DNA of 64,000 nucleotides from Metabacillus litoralis (lineage in GTDB: Bacteria > Bacillota > Bacilli > Bacillales > Bacillaceae), in contig NZ_VOQF01000001.1 in NCBI RefSeq assembly GCF_007994985.1, forward strand, positions 434,001-498,000, written 5' to 3'. Positions 33,125-41,705 of the stretch are shown piece by piece. Both the position numbers and the translations under genes were made by a program. Numbering within the stretch: position 1 is the stretch's first letter; every line of letters begins with the position of its first letter. The notes under the pieces were generated by a model that was not told the origin of the DNA, ran no database searches, and saw nothing but the letters and a program-made list of their open reading frames with translations.

Positions 33125-33520
33125 TTATGACTGAGTATATTGAGTGTTTTGTTGATAGTTTCTATAGCTTGGAATTTGATGAGATTGAGCTTGATTATTT
33201 ATAAAATGTGATTGATCTTGTTGTTGAAAGTTTGAAAAATTAGTAGCTCCTTGTGATAGCTCCTGTTGCATTTGATTACATACATTTATAATATCCTGAC
33301 ATTGTTGAATTGCCTGGTTATGACCTTGTAAGCTTTGTTGAATCATTTGTACAGCTTGTTGTTCTCTTTGTAATAATTGCTGTAGCATTTGAGCATTTTG
33401 TTGCTCTTGCTGAAGCATTTCTTTATATTGTTGACTTCCTTGCTGCGTTTGTTGGATAAGTTGTTGAGCTGTTTGGCGACATTCATTAATTTGTTGCATT
33501 GCATGTTGTGGTGTATGCAT
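33125..33520 (-). CDS. Glutamine-rich coiled-coil protein
   Basis: A 131-residue protein in which more than a quarter of residues are Gln. Residues about 5-95 form an uninterrupted amphipathic coiled coil (QQLIQQTQQGSQQYKEMLQQ...), followed by an Asn/Gln/Tyr-rich tail (YRNYQQNTQYTQS). It has no signal peptide. The composition and the neighbouring CotF-like gene suggest a spore-coat or spore-associated role, but I do not recognise the family. A GGAGGG site precedes ATG 33520. Confidence 0.65.
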   Translation of the reverse strand: MHTPQHAMQQINECRQTAQQLIQQTQQGSQQYKEMLQQEQQNAQMLQQLLQREQQAVQMIQQSLQGHNQAIQQCQDIINVCNQMQQELSQGATNFSNFQQQDQSHFINNQAQSHQIPSYRNYQQNTQYTQS

Positions 33521-33665
33521 AATATATTCCCTCCATGATTAAAAGTTATTATTATTGGTTATGATATATACTACTTTAATTGAGACTCCTTGTTAGCAAA
33601 GTGTTACTTGACCTATCATTAATAATGGAAGCAACAATACTACAAAAGATGTCTTATTGATTATG

Positions 33666-34217
33666 TTATAAACTACTTTGTTGAAAACCATTAATCATGC
33701 TTTTAGATATTGCTTGGTCAAAAACTGGTACTTGATAATAGCCTTTTTTATTCATATAAGTCCATGTTTCATAAGCTTGATCAGCACAATTTTTTGAACT
33801 TTGAATCATCATTTCCCGAATTTGAGAATCTGTACACTCAAGTGCAGCTTGCATCTTTAGAACAGATAATGCTTTGTGACTACCATTCATAGTTGATGAG
33901 ATATCACGATCATTTAACTGGTTTATTGATGCATTTGGTGCCTCTGGTACTCTGTTTTTATTAACTCCGTAAATCGGTGTAACATCCATTCTCTGCTCTA
34001 CATTAGGTAACTGATTTTTCGATGTTTTCTGTTGTAACGTAATGATAATTGAATTATACTCATTCGTCATAAATGACAATTGATTTTCCAAAATGTTTTT
34101 TAGCTCTTGATCTTGACAGTAAGGCTTATAAATTTGAAATTGATTAATCGAATTGATCATACAACTTAAGACTTCATTGATTTCAATTAATTCATGAGCA
34201 CCCAGTTGAACCTGCAT
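33666..34217 (-). CDS. CotF-like spore coat protein
   Basis: A 183-residue, four-helix-bundle-like protein of the CotF/spore coat family: ELIEINEVLSCMINSINQFQIY in the first helix, KALSVLKMQAALECTDSQIREMM in the third and ADQAYETWTYMNKKGYYQVP near the end, which is the characteristic coat-protein C-terminal pattern. It would assemble on the forespore surface under mother-cell control. AAGGAGGGA precedes ATG 34217. No sigma-K promoter was identified with confidence. Confidence 0.75.
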   Translation of the reverse strand: MQVQLGAHELIEINEVLSCMINSINQFQIYKPYCQDQELKNILENQLSFMTNEYNSIIITLQQKTSKNQLPNVEQRMDVTPIYGVNKNRVPEAPNASINQLNDRDISSTMNGSHKALSVLKMQAALECTDSQIREMMIQSSKNCADQAYETWTYMNKKGYYQVPVFDQAISKSMINGFQQSSL

Positions 34218-34713
34218 TGACTTCCCTCCTTTTTTGCACTTTTTGTAAAGCCAAATTTAAATTCCCACCAACTTATCAGAAATATTCATTTTATATAAAC
34301 AATAAAAAACGAATATATTTACTCATTGTAAATAAACACTTTCACGTTTTGAGAAAAGATAACTATTCAAAGAGTAACCTTTAAATTCATTATGTAAAAT
34401 GGAGGTGCTTAAACACGGTTCTTAAAGAAGTTAAAAAAGTGACTTGGGTATATTGCAAGAATTATTTTATAAACTTGTTAAGACAATCAGAGGTTCATTT
34501 ATGTTGAATTGAGAATTATTGAAGTGTTTAAGAAATGATTGACATTGATAAAGAATTAGGAGTGATGACTACTTGATCTATTGTTGCTTCAATGTGGATT
34601 TCTTAACGAGGTAGAAATAGTAATAGGATCATTAATGTAGAGAAAATGAGAAGGAAAAAAATTCACATTCACAATTCTATAAATTATATTCAAACTTCAT
34701 TATGAGAAACATG
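34218..34713. other. AT-rich intergenic DNA, no gene seen
   Basis: This stretch holds no open frame with a ribosome binding site on either strand and no strong hairpin. It runs into the R2 relic that follows. It may be a decayed gene region. Confidence 0.4.
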
Positions 34714-34833
34714 TACTGTTAAAGTTGATTTTCGCTACAGGATGCTCTTTCCGAAGGGCAAATTAGTGAATTGACCAACTGCAGAAGTCCGCACCTTTCG
34801 CTCCAATCAACCTTATATGACTTAAGTAGAGCC
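34714..34833 (+). repeat. Degenerate R2 repeat
   Basis: TACTGTTAAAGTTGATTTTCG(CTACAGGATGCTCTTTCCG) at the left and CTTTCGCTCCAATCAACC(TTATATGACTTAAGTAGAGCC) at the right match the R2 copy at 56405-56589 with many changes. It lies just 3' of the 95-aa gene. Confidence 0.55.
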
Positions 34834-34838
34834 TTGAC

Positions 34839-35126
34839 TCAACTAAATAGATATTCAACATGACCATTCGATTTAATAGAAACATGCAATACACTGTGAT
34901 TTTCGATAATAGTAGATAAATAGAATTGGCTTCCATTCCAATTTAAATTCCAATTAACAGGTGCACTTGCACGTAAATGCATTAACTGTTGTTTATATAC
35001 TTTATAATTTGTAGATAAAGAAAAATATTCCTCTTCAATTGCATACCATAATTCCTTTAAGAAGCTTTTTGCTAATAAAACATCTTTACTAGCTAAAATT
35101 TCATGAACAGGTCTGTATTTCTTCAT
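34839..35126 (-). CDS. 95-aa protein of unknown function
   Basis: A 95-residue soluble protein with a helical first half (EILASKDVLLAKSFLKELWYAIEEEYF) and a beta-rich second half (WNLNWNGSQFYLSTIIENHSVLHVSIKSNGHVEYLFS). I do not recognise the family. AAGGGAGAGG is well placed before ATG 35126. Its 3' end abuts an R2 repeat relic. Confidence 0.6.
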   Translation of the reverse strand: MKKYRPVHEILASKDVLLAKSFLKELWYAIEEEYFSLSTNYKVYKQQLMHLRASAPVNWNLNWNGSQFYLSTIIENHSVLHVSIKSNGHVEYLFS

Positions 35127-35331
35127 TTTATTCCTCTCCCTTACTTTATACTTTAGAGAAGAAACGAAAAAAAAACTACCCTAAAATTGTTTCCAATCTT
35201 GAGTAGTAAACCATTAAGTGGTCTGTTTTTCGAAACATTATTGCTTGAAAACTTGGACGAAACAAGTGAGTATACAGCGTATCGTTACGTCTTGAATAGT
35301 AGTTCAAAAAACAACAATCTTAACAAAGGAC

Positions 35332-35955
35332 TTAATGTACATTTTGTCTAAGATAGTGTTCCTCTTGGTCTCGTTCCATTTCTTTAATAGGTGATTTCTT
35401 ATATCGACCTATAATAGTACTTGCAATAAAGATACAAAAAATCGATAATAATCCTTTATACCAACCGACTATTGCAACTGCAAACAGTATAATAAGAGAA
35501 TCACAAACAAAAAGAACAATACCTCTATTTAGTCCAAATTTCTTATCTATATATAAACCTAAAATATGAATACCGCCTAATGATGAACCATTGTTTAGCA
35601 CAAATGTAACACCAAATCCAATGAGTAGTCCAGCAATTACTGTTGCCAATATAATATTAATATCAAATGCAGGAATCCACAAATCAAGTCCTTCTCGAAT
35701 AAATGAGATACCTGTAATAGATAACAGACTCGAAATTGTAAACCATTTACCAAGCTCTTGAATGGAAATAAAGAAAAAAGGCAGGTTTACAATAAAGAAT
35801 AAAACACCCCAAGAAATGTTCGTGACATATGTTAGGATGGTTGCAATTCCAGCTGTTCCTCCAAAAGTTAATAAACTGTTTGAGAGAATTTTGATGCCTA
35901 AAGATGTAATAACCAATCCGAGTAATACAAAAAGTAATTTTTTTATGGTAGACAT
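35332..35955 (-). CDS. YitT-family membrane protein
   Basis: A 207-residue integral membrane protein with five or six helices, of the YitT/YczE-like family: GLVITSLGIKILSNSLLTFGGTAGIATIL at the start and FGVTFVLNNGSSLGGIHILGLYIDKKFGLNRGI in the middle (the family G-S-x-G-G repeat). The transport role is unproven. It lacks the cytoplasmic C-terminal DUF2179 domain of long YitT proteins and ends in a short charged tail. GGGGGG lies 5 nt before ATG 35955. Confidence 0.78.
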   Translation of the reverse strand: MSTIKKLLFVLLGLVITSLGIKILSNSLLTFGGTAGIATILTYVTNISWGVLFFIVNLPFFFISIQELGKWFTISSLLSITGISFIREGLDLWIPAFDINIILATVIAGLLIGFGVTFVLNNGSSLGGIHILGLYIDKKFGLNRGIVLFVCDSLIILFAVAIVGWYKGLLSIFCIFIASTIIGRYKKSPIKEMERDQEEHYLRQNVH

Positions 35956-36116
35956 ATCTTCCCCCCAGTTTACAATGTCTCCTATTAACTTATAACACCT
36001 AGCTTATAAAGGTCAATAAGCTGAGAATTATTCGGAATCTTACGTTTATTTGAAATAGAATGATAGTTTAGGGAATTTATGGATCTTCGAGAATGAGGGC
36101 TTAAAACTACAAAAAA

Positions 36117-36157
36117 TAAACAAACCATCTAACTCAATTTGTTAGATGGTTTGTTTT
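36117..36157 (-). terminator. Terminator of trhO
   Basis: The stem AACAAACCATCTAAC / GTTAGATGGTTTGTT with a 7-nt loop has A and T flanks, 11 nt after the trhO stop. Confidence 0.88.
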
Positions 36158-36167
36158 TTCGGTCTTC

Positions 36168-37112
36168 TTATACTAAAGCTGCTAATTTCTCTTTTACTTG
36201 CTCTTCTGATAGTTCATGTTCTGTAACATAACGATTTCTTTCATGAACTCGACATTCATGACTGCAAGCTCTTAAGAATTTATGCTCATTTTCTTCTGAA
36301 CAAAGAATTTTTTTATTACATGCAGGATTACCACAATTTACAAAACGTTCGCAAGGTTCTCCAGTATAATAATCTTTTCCTACTACGGTTGGTTCTACTC
36401 GGTTGACAGGTACAGTTAGCCGCTCATCAAATACATAGCATTGACCTTCCCAATCTTTTCCTTGAACTTCAGGATCCTTACCATAAGTAACAATTCCACC
36501 GTGTAACTGAGCAACATCATCAAACCCTTCTTTACGTAACCAACCAGAAAACTTTTCGCATCGGATTCCACCAGTACAATACGTTAAGATCTTTTTGCCT
36601 TCAAACTGCTCTTTATTTTCACGTATCCAATTTGGTAAATCTTTAAATGTATTAATATCAGGTAGGATCGCATTGCGGAAATGACCAACTGAATACTCAT
36701 AGTCATTTCTTGCATCAATCACAACTGTATCTTCATCCTTCATTGCTTCAAGAAATTGCTTTGGGCTATAATATTTGCCTGTCAACTCCAAAGGATTAAC
36801 ATCTTCTTCTAAACGAAGAGTAACAAGCTCGGGACGATAACGAACCTTCATTTTTTTGAAGGCATGTCCTTCTTCTTCATCAATTTTGTAGATCATGTCT
36901 GCAAAGCGATCATCTTGTTTCATAGCAGCTATATACTGATCAGTTTGTTCAACAGTTCCAGAGATTGTCCCATTTATCCCTTCATCGGCAATCAAAATTC
37001 TCCCCTTTAACCCTAGGCTTTTACAAAATTCTAGATGCTCTTGGGTGAACTCTTCAGGTTGATCAATCGTAACATAATGATAATATAATAAAACTCGATA
37101 TTCTTTTGACAT
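36168..37112 (-). CDS. trhO: tRNA uridine(34) hydroxylase
   Basis: A 314-residue rhodanese-domain protein (YceA/YbfQ family). TrhO hydroxylates wobble U34 in tRNAs to ho5U in an oxygen-dependent way, upstream of cmo5U or mo5U. An N-terminal acylphosphatase-like domain (about 1-95) is followed by a rhodanese domain with the active loop around Cys179 ([10 protein letters not shown]) and a Cys-rich C-terminal region ([16 protein letters not shown]...CSHEC). ATG 37112 has AAGGTG 6 nt upstream; the in-frame GTG at 37121 overlaps it. Confidence 0.92.
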   Translation of the reverse strand: MSKEYRVLLYYHYVTIDQPEEFTQEHLEFCKSLGLKGRILIADEGINGTISGTVEQTDQYIAAMKQDDRFADMIYKIDEEEGHAFKKMKVRYRPELVTLRLEEDVNPLELTGKYYSPKQFLEAMKDEDTVVIDARNDYEYSVGHFRNAILPDINTFKDLPNWIRENKEQFEGKKILTYCTGGIRCEKFSGWLRKEGFDDVAQLHGGIVTYGKDPEVQGKDWEGQCYVFDERLTVPVNRVEPTVVGKDYYTGEPCERFVNCGNPACNKKILCSEENEHKFLRACSHECRVHERNRYVTEHELSEEQVKEKLAALV

Positions 37113-37376
37113 ATATTTCACCTTCTATATTATATTTGCAAGATATACATACAGAGATGGTTCCTTGCGTTTTTATCTTACATACTTATTAAAATGCAAC
37201 ATCTAATTAAAGCAGATTTTCTGAAAAATTTCAAATGAAACATACAATTGTAACAAAATCATCATATTTCTACCTTTCTCTTATAGTGATTATCTTTGTG
37301 ATTAGTACTTTTGATTACTTCCTTAAATCTTGTTATGATGAATTAGACAAACATTTTGGTAGATGGAGTGATTTAA

Positions 37377-38438
37377 TTGAAAATCATTAAATATATCGTC
37401 TTATTAGGTCTTTTATCGGGCTGTTCTTTAGGAGATTCTACTGAAAGCCAAAAAAATGTCACAGCTTCTGGCTCAGAAATAGAAATCTTAGCAAAGAACC
37501 TGGATATTCCATGGACAATTGCTAAACAAGATGAAAGCTTCTATCTAACACAACGCAGTGGGAAAATAATAGAAATCGATTCAGATAATAAGATTACACA
37601 AGAAGTAGCTGTTACGAAAAAGGTTCAACACGAGGGTGAAGGAGGTTTACTTGGATTTATCCTAGCCCCTGACTTCAAGACAACAAAGCAAGCATATGCA
37701 TACCATACCTATAAGGAAAATAATCTACTTAAAAATCGAGTTGTCCTTTTAGAGAAACAAAATCAGACATGGGTTGAAAAGAAAGTCATATTAGAAGATA
37801 TACCAGGTGGAGTCATTCATAATGGTGGAAGACTCAAAATAGGTCCTGATAACATGTTATATGCTACTACAGGTGACTCAGGTAATACTAGTTTATCTCA
37901 AGACAAAAACAGTTTAGCTGGGAAAATATTACGCATGACATTAGATGGTGGTATCCCAGAGGATAATCCATTTTCTAGCTCTTACGTTTATTCTTATGGA
38001 CATCGCAATCCCCAAGGCTTAGTATGGGATGAAAAAGGTACTTTATATAGCACAGAACATGGACAGAGCGCTCATGACGAAATTAACTTAATAAAACCTG
38101 GATCAAACTATGGTTGGCCTGTCATTCAAGGTGATGAAAAAGCTCAAAATATGGAGTCACCTCTTTATCACACGGGTGAAGACACATGGGCACCTTCAGG
38201 TATTGATTTTTCTAACGGTAAACTGTACATAGCAACATTAAGAGGTGAAAAAATACAAAGCTTTGATTTAACAACAAAAGATGTTGATGTTTTGCATTCA
38301 AACAGTGGCAGAATGCGTGATATATTAATTAAAGATGATATTTTATATTCGATAACAAGTAACCGAGACGGTCGTGGAAGTCCTTCAAGTGATGATGATC
38401 TATTAATTAAATTAACAGAATTGAATCAAGAAATGTAG
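37377..38438 (+). CDS. PQQ-type sugar dehydrogenase lipoprotein
   Basis: A 353-residue lipoprotein with a short signal and lipobox LLSGC (Cys16). The remainder is a six-bladed beta propeller of the glucose/sorbosone dehydrogenase family (YliI-like): LDIPWTIAKQDESFYLTQRSGKI, EGGLLGFILAPDF, GGVIHNGGRLKIGPDNMLYATTGD, GHRNPQGLVWDEKGTLYSTEHG and ELNLI-type DEINLIKPGSNYGWP. Family members oxidise aldoses using PQQ; Bacilli generally lack PQQ synthesis, so cofactor use here is uncertain. TTG 37377 follows GGAGTGA. Confidence 0.87.
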   Translation: MKIIKYIVLLGLLSGCSLGDSTESQKNVTASGSEIEILAKNLDIPWTIAKQDESFYLTQRSGKIIEIDSDNKITQEVAVTKKVQHEGEGGLLGFILAPDFKTTKQAYAYHTYKENNLLKNRVVLLEKQNQTWVEKKVILEDIPGGVIHNGGRLKIGPDNMLYATTGDSGNTSLSQDKNSLAGKILRMTLDGGIPEDNPFSSSYVYSYGHRNPQGLVWDEKGTLYSTEHGQSAHDEINLIKPGSNYGWPVIQGDEKAQNMESPLYHTGEDTWAPSGIDFSNGKLYIATLRGEKIQSFDLTTKDVDVLHSNSGRMRDILIKDDILYSITSNRDGRGSPSSDDDLLIKLTELNQEM

Positions 38439-38545
38439 TTATAATGAATCCTCATCAATAATTTATTTCCATTCAAACTAGTTGAATGTGACAACTAAAA
38501 CTACAGATGTAAAAAGAAAATTATTATGTACAGTCTAAATAGAAA

Positions 38546-38590
38546 AAAATCTCTCTTTATCAACAATAAATCTTGATAAAGAGAAATTTT
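38546..38590. terminator. Bidirectional terminator
   Basis: The stem AAATCTCTCTTTATCAA / TTGATAAAGAGAAATTT lies between the sugar dehydrogenase gene (+) and the secreted 106-aa gene (-), with A and T runs on both flanks. Confidence 0.85.
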
Positions 38591-38591
38591 T

Positions 38592-38912
38592 TTAAAACAT
38601 TGGTACTGGAGGGTCTATACCTAATACAGGTTGACCGTCTATTGTTAACCAAATATAGTAGTGGTCAATTTCCGTGTTTAATCTTTTTTCAATTTTCCCA
38701 ATAAGTGTTTCTTGAAATTCAAAACTCAATCTTGCTGTTTCTTCACCTAGAGGAATACCTTTTAAGCCTACTAAGTCTGCTATATATCTAGCATCTTCAT
38801 AACTTACCTCAACATACTTATCATATTCTGGTAGATAAGCAGCTTTTGCTGGTGTTACAGTTATTAAAATAACAAAAAATAAAGCAGCAACTAATAATCC
38901 TAATTTTTTCAT
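38592..38912 (-). CDS. Secreted 106-aa protein of unknown function
   Basis: A 106-residue protein with a clear signal peptide (MKKLGLLVAALFFVILITVT, cleavage near AKA-AYL) and an acidic mature part (YVEVSYEDARYIADLVGLKG...). No lipobox Cys. I do not recognise the family. It starts 10 nt after the cupin-HD-GYP gene stop, with AGGAGTGA in the gap, so the two are co-transcribed and it may work at the cell surface in the same process. Confidence 0.65.
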   Translation of the reverse strand: MKKLGLLVAALFFVILITVTPAKAAYLPEYDKYVEVSYEDARYIADLVGLKGIPLGEETARLSFEFQETLIGKIEKRLNTEIDHYYIWLTIDGQPVLGIDPPVPMF

Positions 38913-38922
38913 AAAATCACTC

Positions 38923-39825
38923 CTAATTCATCTGGGTTTGTATAGAAATAAACGCATCAACTACCTCTGGTGCATACATAGTACCTCGACAACGAATAAT
39001 TTCTGATATAGCCTCTTCTCTTGATTTTGCTTTATGATATGGCCTGTCTGTTGTCATCGCATCGAATGAATCAACTACAGAAATAATCGAAGCTTCAATT
39101 TTAATATCATCACTTGTTAAACCATAAGGATAACCTTTTCCATCGTAACGTTCATGATGCTGCTCAACAATTTCACCAACATTTTTCAGCAAAGGAAGTT
39201 TCGTTTCTTCTAGTAACTGTCTACCATAGATTGAGTGACTTTTCATGATCATCCACTCTTCTTCTGTTAGTTCCCCAGGCTTTAGTAAAATATTTAATGG
39301 AATTTTCACTTTGCCAATATCATGAAAAAAGGAAGCCATATTTAATCGAAGTAATTGTTGTGAGTCTAACGCTAACTGCTCCCCTACTAGCATTGATAGT
39401 TTACTAATTCTACCACAATGATCACTTGTATAGCCATCCTTTTGTTCAATAGAGATAGCTAGTTTTACCAGATCCTTTGAAACTTGACTATAGCGATGAA
39501 ACACTGGTTGTGATGTAACATACAAAAACTCTGCTGTACCAATTGATTGAAACAGATAATGTTCTGTCACAGGACCTCTATAAAAAGAATCTCCTGCTTT
39601 ATATATCGTAAAGCCATCATTTGTTAATAGCTTTAGTTCACCAGATAAAATAAATATATATTCAAGTGCAATCCAACCTTCTTCAGGTTCTAGTCCCCAT
39701 CTAGTATTTGGTTCAAGCTTATGATGGATAATTTCCGTAGAATCAGCTGAAGCAAGGAGAGATATGGTTAAACCTTTCATTTGGACGGTTTCGATAAAAT
39801 CCTTTTTATTAGCTAATTCTTTCAT
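38923..39825 (-). CDS. Cupin-HD-GYP fusion, probable c-di-GMP phosphodiesterase
   Basis: A 300-residue protein combining an N-terminal cupin sensor (about 30-105; ALEYIFILSGELKLL, GFTIYKAGDSFYRGP) with a C-terminal HD-GYP domain (about 120-300). The HD pair is His168-Asp169 (FFHDIGKVKIP), HHE is at 223-225, and the GYP signature is DGKGYPYG (228-235). HD-GYP domains hydrolyse cyclic di-GMP or related dinucleotides. The cupin may bind a small ligand, so this looks like a ligand-gated phosphodiesterase. It leads a two-gene operon with the secreted 106-aa protein. TGAGGTAAT precedes ATG 39825. Confidence 0.85.
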   Translation of the reverse strand: MKELANKKDFIETVQMKGLTISLLASADSTEIIHHKLEPNTRWGLEPEEGWIALEYIFILSGELKLLTNDGFTIYKAGDSFYRGPVTEHYLFQSIGTAEFLYVTSQPVFHRYSQVSKDLVKLAISIEQKDGYTSDHCGRISKLSMLVGEQLALDSQQLLRLNMASFFHDIGKVKIPLNILLKPGELTEEEWMIMKSHSIYGRQLLEETKLPLLKNVGEIVEQHHERYDGKGYPYGLTSDDIKIEASIISVVDSFDAMTTDRPYHKAKSREEAISEIIRCRGTMYAPEVVDAFISIQTQMN

Positions 39826-40029
39826 ATTACCTCACTTACTTTCTATTTTTCTTTTCACCATATTATATAAAATCAGTGATCTTTCGTATAGAGAAATTAT
39901 GAAAAATGAATATTATACCATATCTATGATAAGAAAAATAGAAAATAATGCTAGTTTTTAACATTTTAATAGTCTAAAGTACCCTTTAGTCATTCACTCA
40001 ATAAGACTCATATTATTTAAAAACACAAA

Positions 40030-40075
40030 ACGCCAAAAAACCCCTTTAGAATTTCAAGGGAGCTATTTGGCGATT
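40030..40075 (-). terminator. Terminator of the DsbA-like gene
   Basis: An inverted repeat CGCCAAAA(AACCCC) ... (GGG)AGCTATTTGGCG (40030-40075) lies about 20 nt after the DsbA-like gene and is followed by TTTTGTGTTTTT on the minus strand. Confidence 0.6.
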
Positions 40076-40093
40076 TTACTTAACTAATTCTTT

Positions 40094-40744
40094 TTATTCA
40101 CTATCTTCTTGTTTAACCTTTTCTAATACTTCTAAAAACACTTCAGTAGGTTGAGCACCGGAAATAGCATACTTGCGGTTTATCACAAAGAATGGTACAC
40201 CATTAACACCGATCTGCTTTGCATCTTGTTCTTCTTTGCGAACATCATCACCATAATTAGTACTATCTAACATCTCATTTACTTCTTGTTTATTTAAACC
40301 AACCTCAACGGCAAGCTCAATAAGAGTAGAGTGATCAGCCACTTGCTTAACCTCTGTAAAATAAGCGTCAAATAGACGAACAACCATATCATTTTCTTTT
40401 CCATGATTTTTTGCGAAATGAATCAATCGGTGTGCATCGAATGTATTTGTAGGCTTCACCTGATCAAGATGATAAATTAAACCGACTTCTTTAGCTTGTT
40501 CTGTTAATTGATTATTCATAGTCATGATTTGCTCTTTTGTTGTATTGTACTTTTTCGCTAGTAGCTCTACATAATCTCCTTCTGCATGAATTGGTGCTTG
40601 AGGATTAAGCTCAAAGCTACGAAATTCAACTTTCACATCTTCTTTATAAGAAAACTGTTCTAGTGCTTCTTCCAATCGCTTTTTCCCTATATAACAAAAC
40701 GGACACACAATATCCGACCATACTTCTATATGCATACTAATCAT
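40094..40744 (-). CDS. DsbA/FrnE-family thiol oxidoreductase
   Basis: A 213-216-residue cytoplasmic DsbA-like oxidoreductase of the FrnE group (Bacillus YwbO-like). The thioredoxin-fold motif is CPFC in MHIEVWSDIVCPFCYIG, the helical insert is about 60-150, and the cis-Pro loop is GVNGVPFFVIN. Members act in redox stress; the substrate is unknown. Two starts are possible: ATG 40744 (3 nt after GGGGATA, tight) or ATG 40735 (MHIEVW, family-like N-terminus). It is monocistronic. Confidence 0.85.
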   Translation of the reverse strand: MISMHIEVWSDIVCPFCYIGKKRLEEALEQFSYKEDVKVEFRSFELNPQAPIHAEGDYVELLAKKYNTTKEQIMTMNNQLTEQAKEVGLIYHLDQVKPTNTFDAHRLIHFAKNHGKENDMVVRLFDAYFTEVKQVADHSTLIELAVEVGLNKQEVNEMLDSTNYGDDVRKEEQDAKQIGVNGVPFFVINRKYAISGAQPTEVFLEVLEKVKQEDSE

Positions 40745-40857
40745 TATCCCCTTTCACTATTCAGTTTAATCTTGTCCATCTTATCAACACTATTAATTTT
40801 CAGTAAAGAAATATGCCTTAAAAAGTTGCATTATTACGCTGAGAGATTATTTAAAAT

Positions 40858-40896
40858 AAAAAAAACAGTAATTTTTCTAAAAACTACTGTTTTTTA
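40858..40896 (-). terminator. Terminator of the cyclophilin gene
   Basis: The stem AAAAACAGTA(G/A)TTTTT / AAAAATTACTGTTTTTT lies just after the gene's stop region on the minus strand. Confidence 0.8.
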
Positions 40897-40901
40897 CTCT
40901 A

Positions 40902-41546
40902 TCACTCAGCTTTTTTAGGTTCTGGATAATCTATACCAAAAGTTTCTACTGTTACTTTTTTTATTTTTTGATCTTCTTTAGGCTTGTCCTGTTCATCTGT
41001 TTTCACATTAACGATATAATCAACAGCATCCATTCCTTCAATTACTTTACCAAAGGCAGCATAGCTTCCATCTAAGTTATTACTTTCAGCAACCATAATA
41101 AAAAACTGTGAGCCTGCAGAATCTGGTGCTTGTGATCTTGCCATTGAAACAATACCTCTTTCGTGCTTTATACTATTTTCAAAGCCATTATCTTCGAATT
41201 CACCTTTTATAGTGTATCCTGGACCACCAGTTCCAACGCCTTCAGGGTCACCGCCTTGAATCATAAAGTCAGGAATAACTCTATGAAAAATAAGTCCATC
41301 ATAAAATCCGGATTCTACTAAAGAAATAAAATTGTTTACTGTATTCGGTGCAACATTTGGATATAATTCCATTTTGATTAAATCATTATTTTCCATCTCA
41401 ATCGTTACAATAGGATTATCTTCAATTTTTTGTGCAGGTTTTGTAGATCCATTATTGCTTTGGTTATTATCTGTCGTCCCACATCCAGTTAATATGAACA
41501 GGAATGTTAAAAGTAAAATGCTGTAATACTTACTAAATTTTTTCAT
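40902..41546 (-). CDS. Cyclophilin-type peptidyl-prolyl isomerase lipoprotein
   Basis: A 214-residue lipoprotein: signal and lipobox LTGC (Cys22), an Asn-rich linker, then a cyclophilin domain. Key blocks are FHRVIPDFMIQGGDPEGVGTGGPGY (catalytic Arg), GIVSMARSQAPDSAGSQFFIM and LDGSYAAFGKVIEGMD. It would isomerise prolyl bonds of exported proteins outside the membrane. The cytoplasmic PpiB lacks the lipobox. ATG 41546 follows AAAGGAGTA. Confidence 0.9.
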   Translation of the reverse strand: MKKFSKYYSILLLTFLFILTGCGTTDNNQSNNGSTKPAQKIEDNPIVTIEMENNDLIKMELYPNVAPNTVNNFISLVESGFYDGLIFHRVIPDFMIQGGDPEGVGTGGPGYTIKGEFEDNGFENSIKHERGIVSMARSQAPDSAGSQFFIMVAESNNLDGSYAAFGKVIEGMDAVDYIVNVKTDEQDKPKEDQKIKKVTVETFGIDYPEPKKAE

Positions 41547-41705
41547 ATGTACTCCTTTTCCGCTTTAGCTTATATTTCTCTCCAAATTTTATATCCTAAA
41601 AACAATATACAGCCATTTTATTATATATGAATCATCAGGCTTTAATTTTCATATTAATCTATGTTACCGTTAAAGTAAACATGATTACGTAAGGTGGTGT
41701 CTAAC

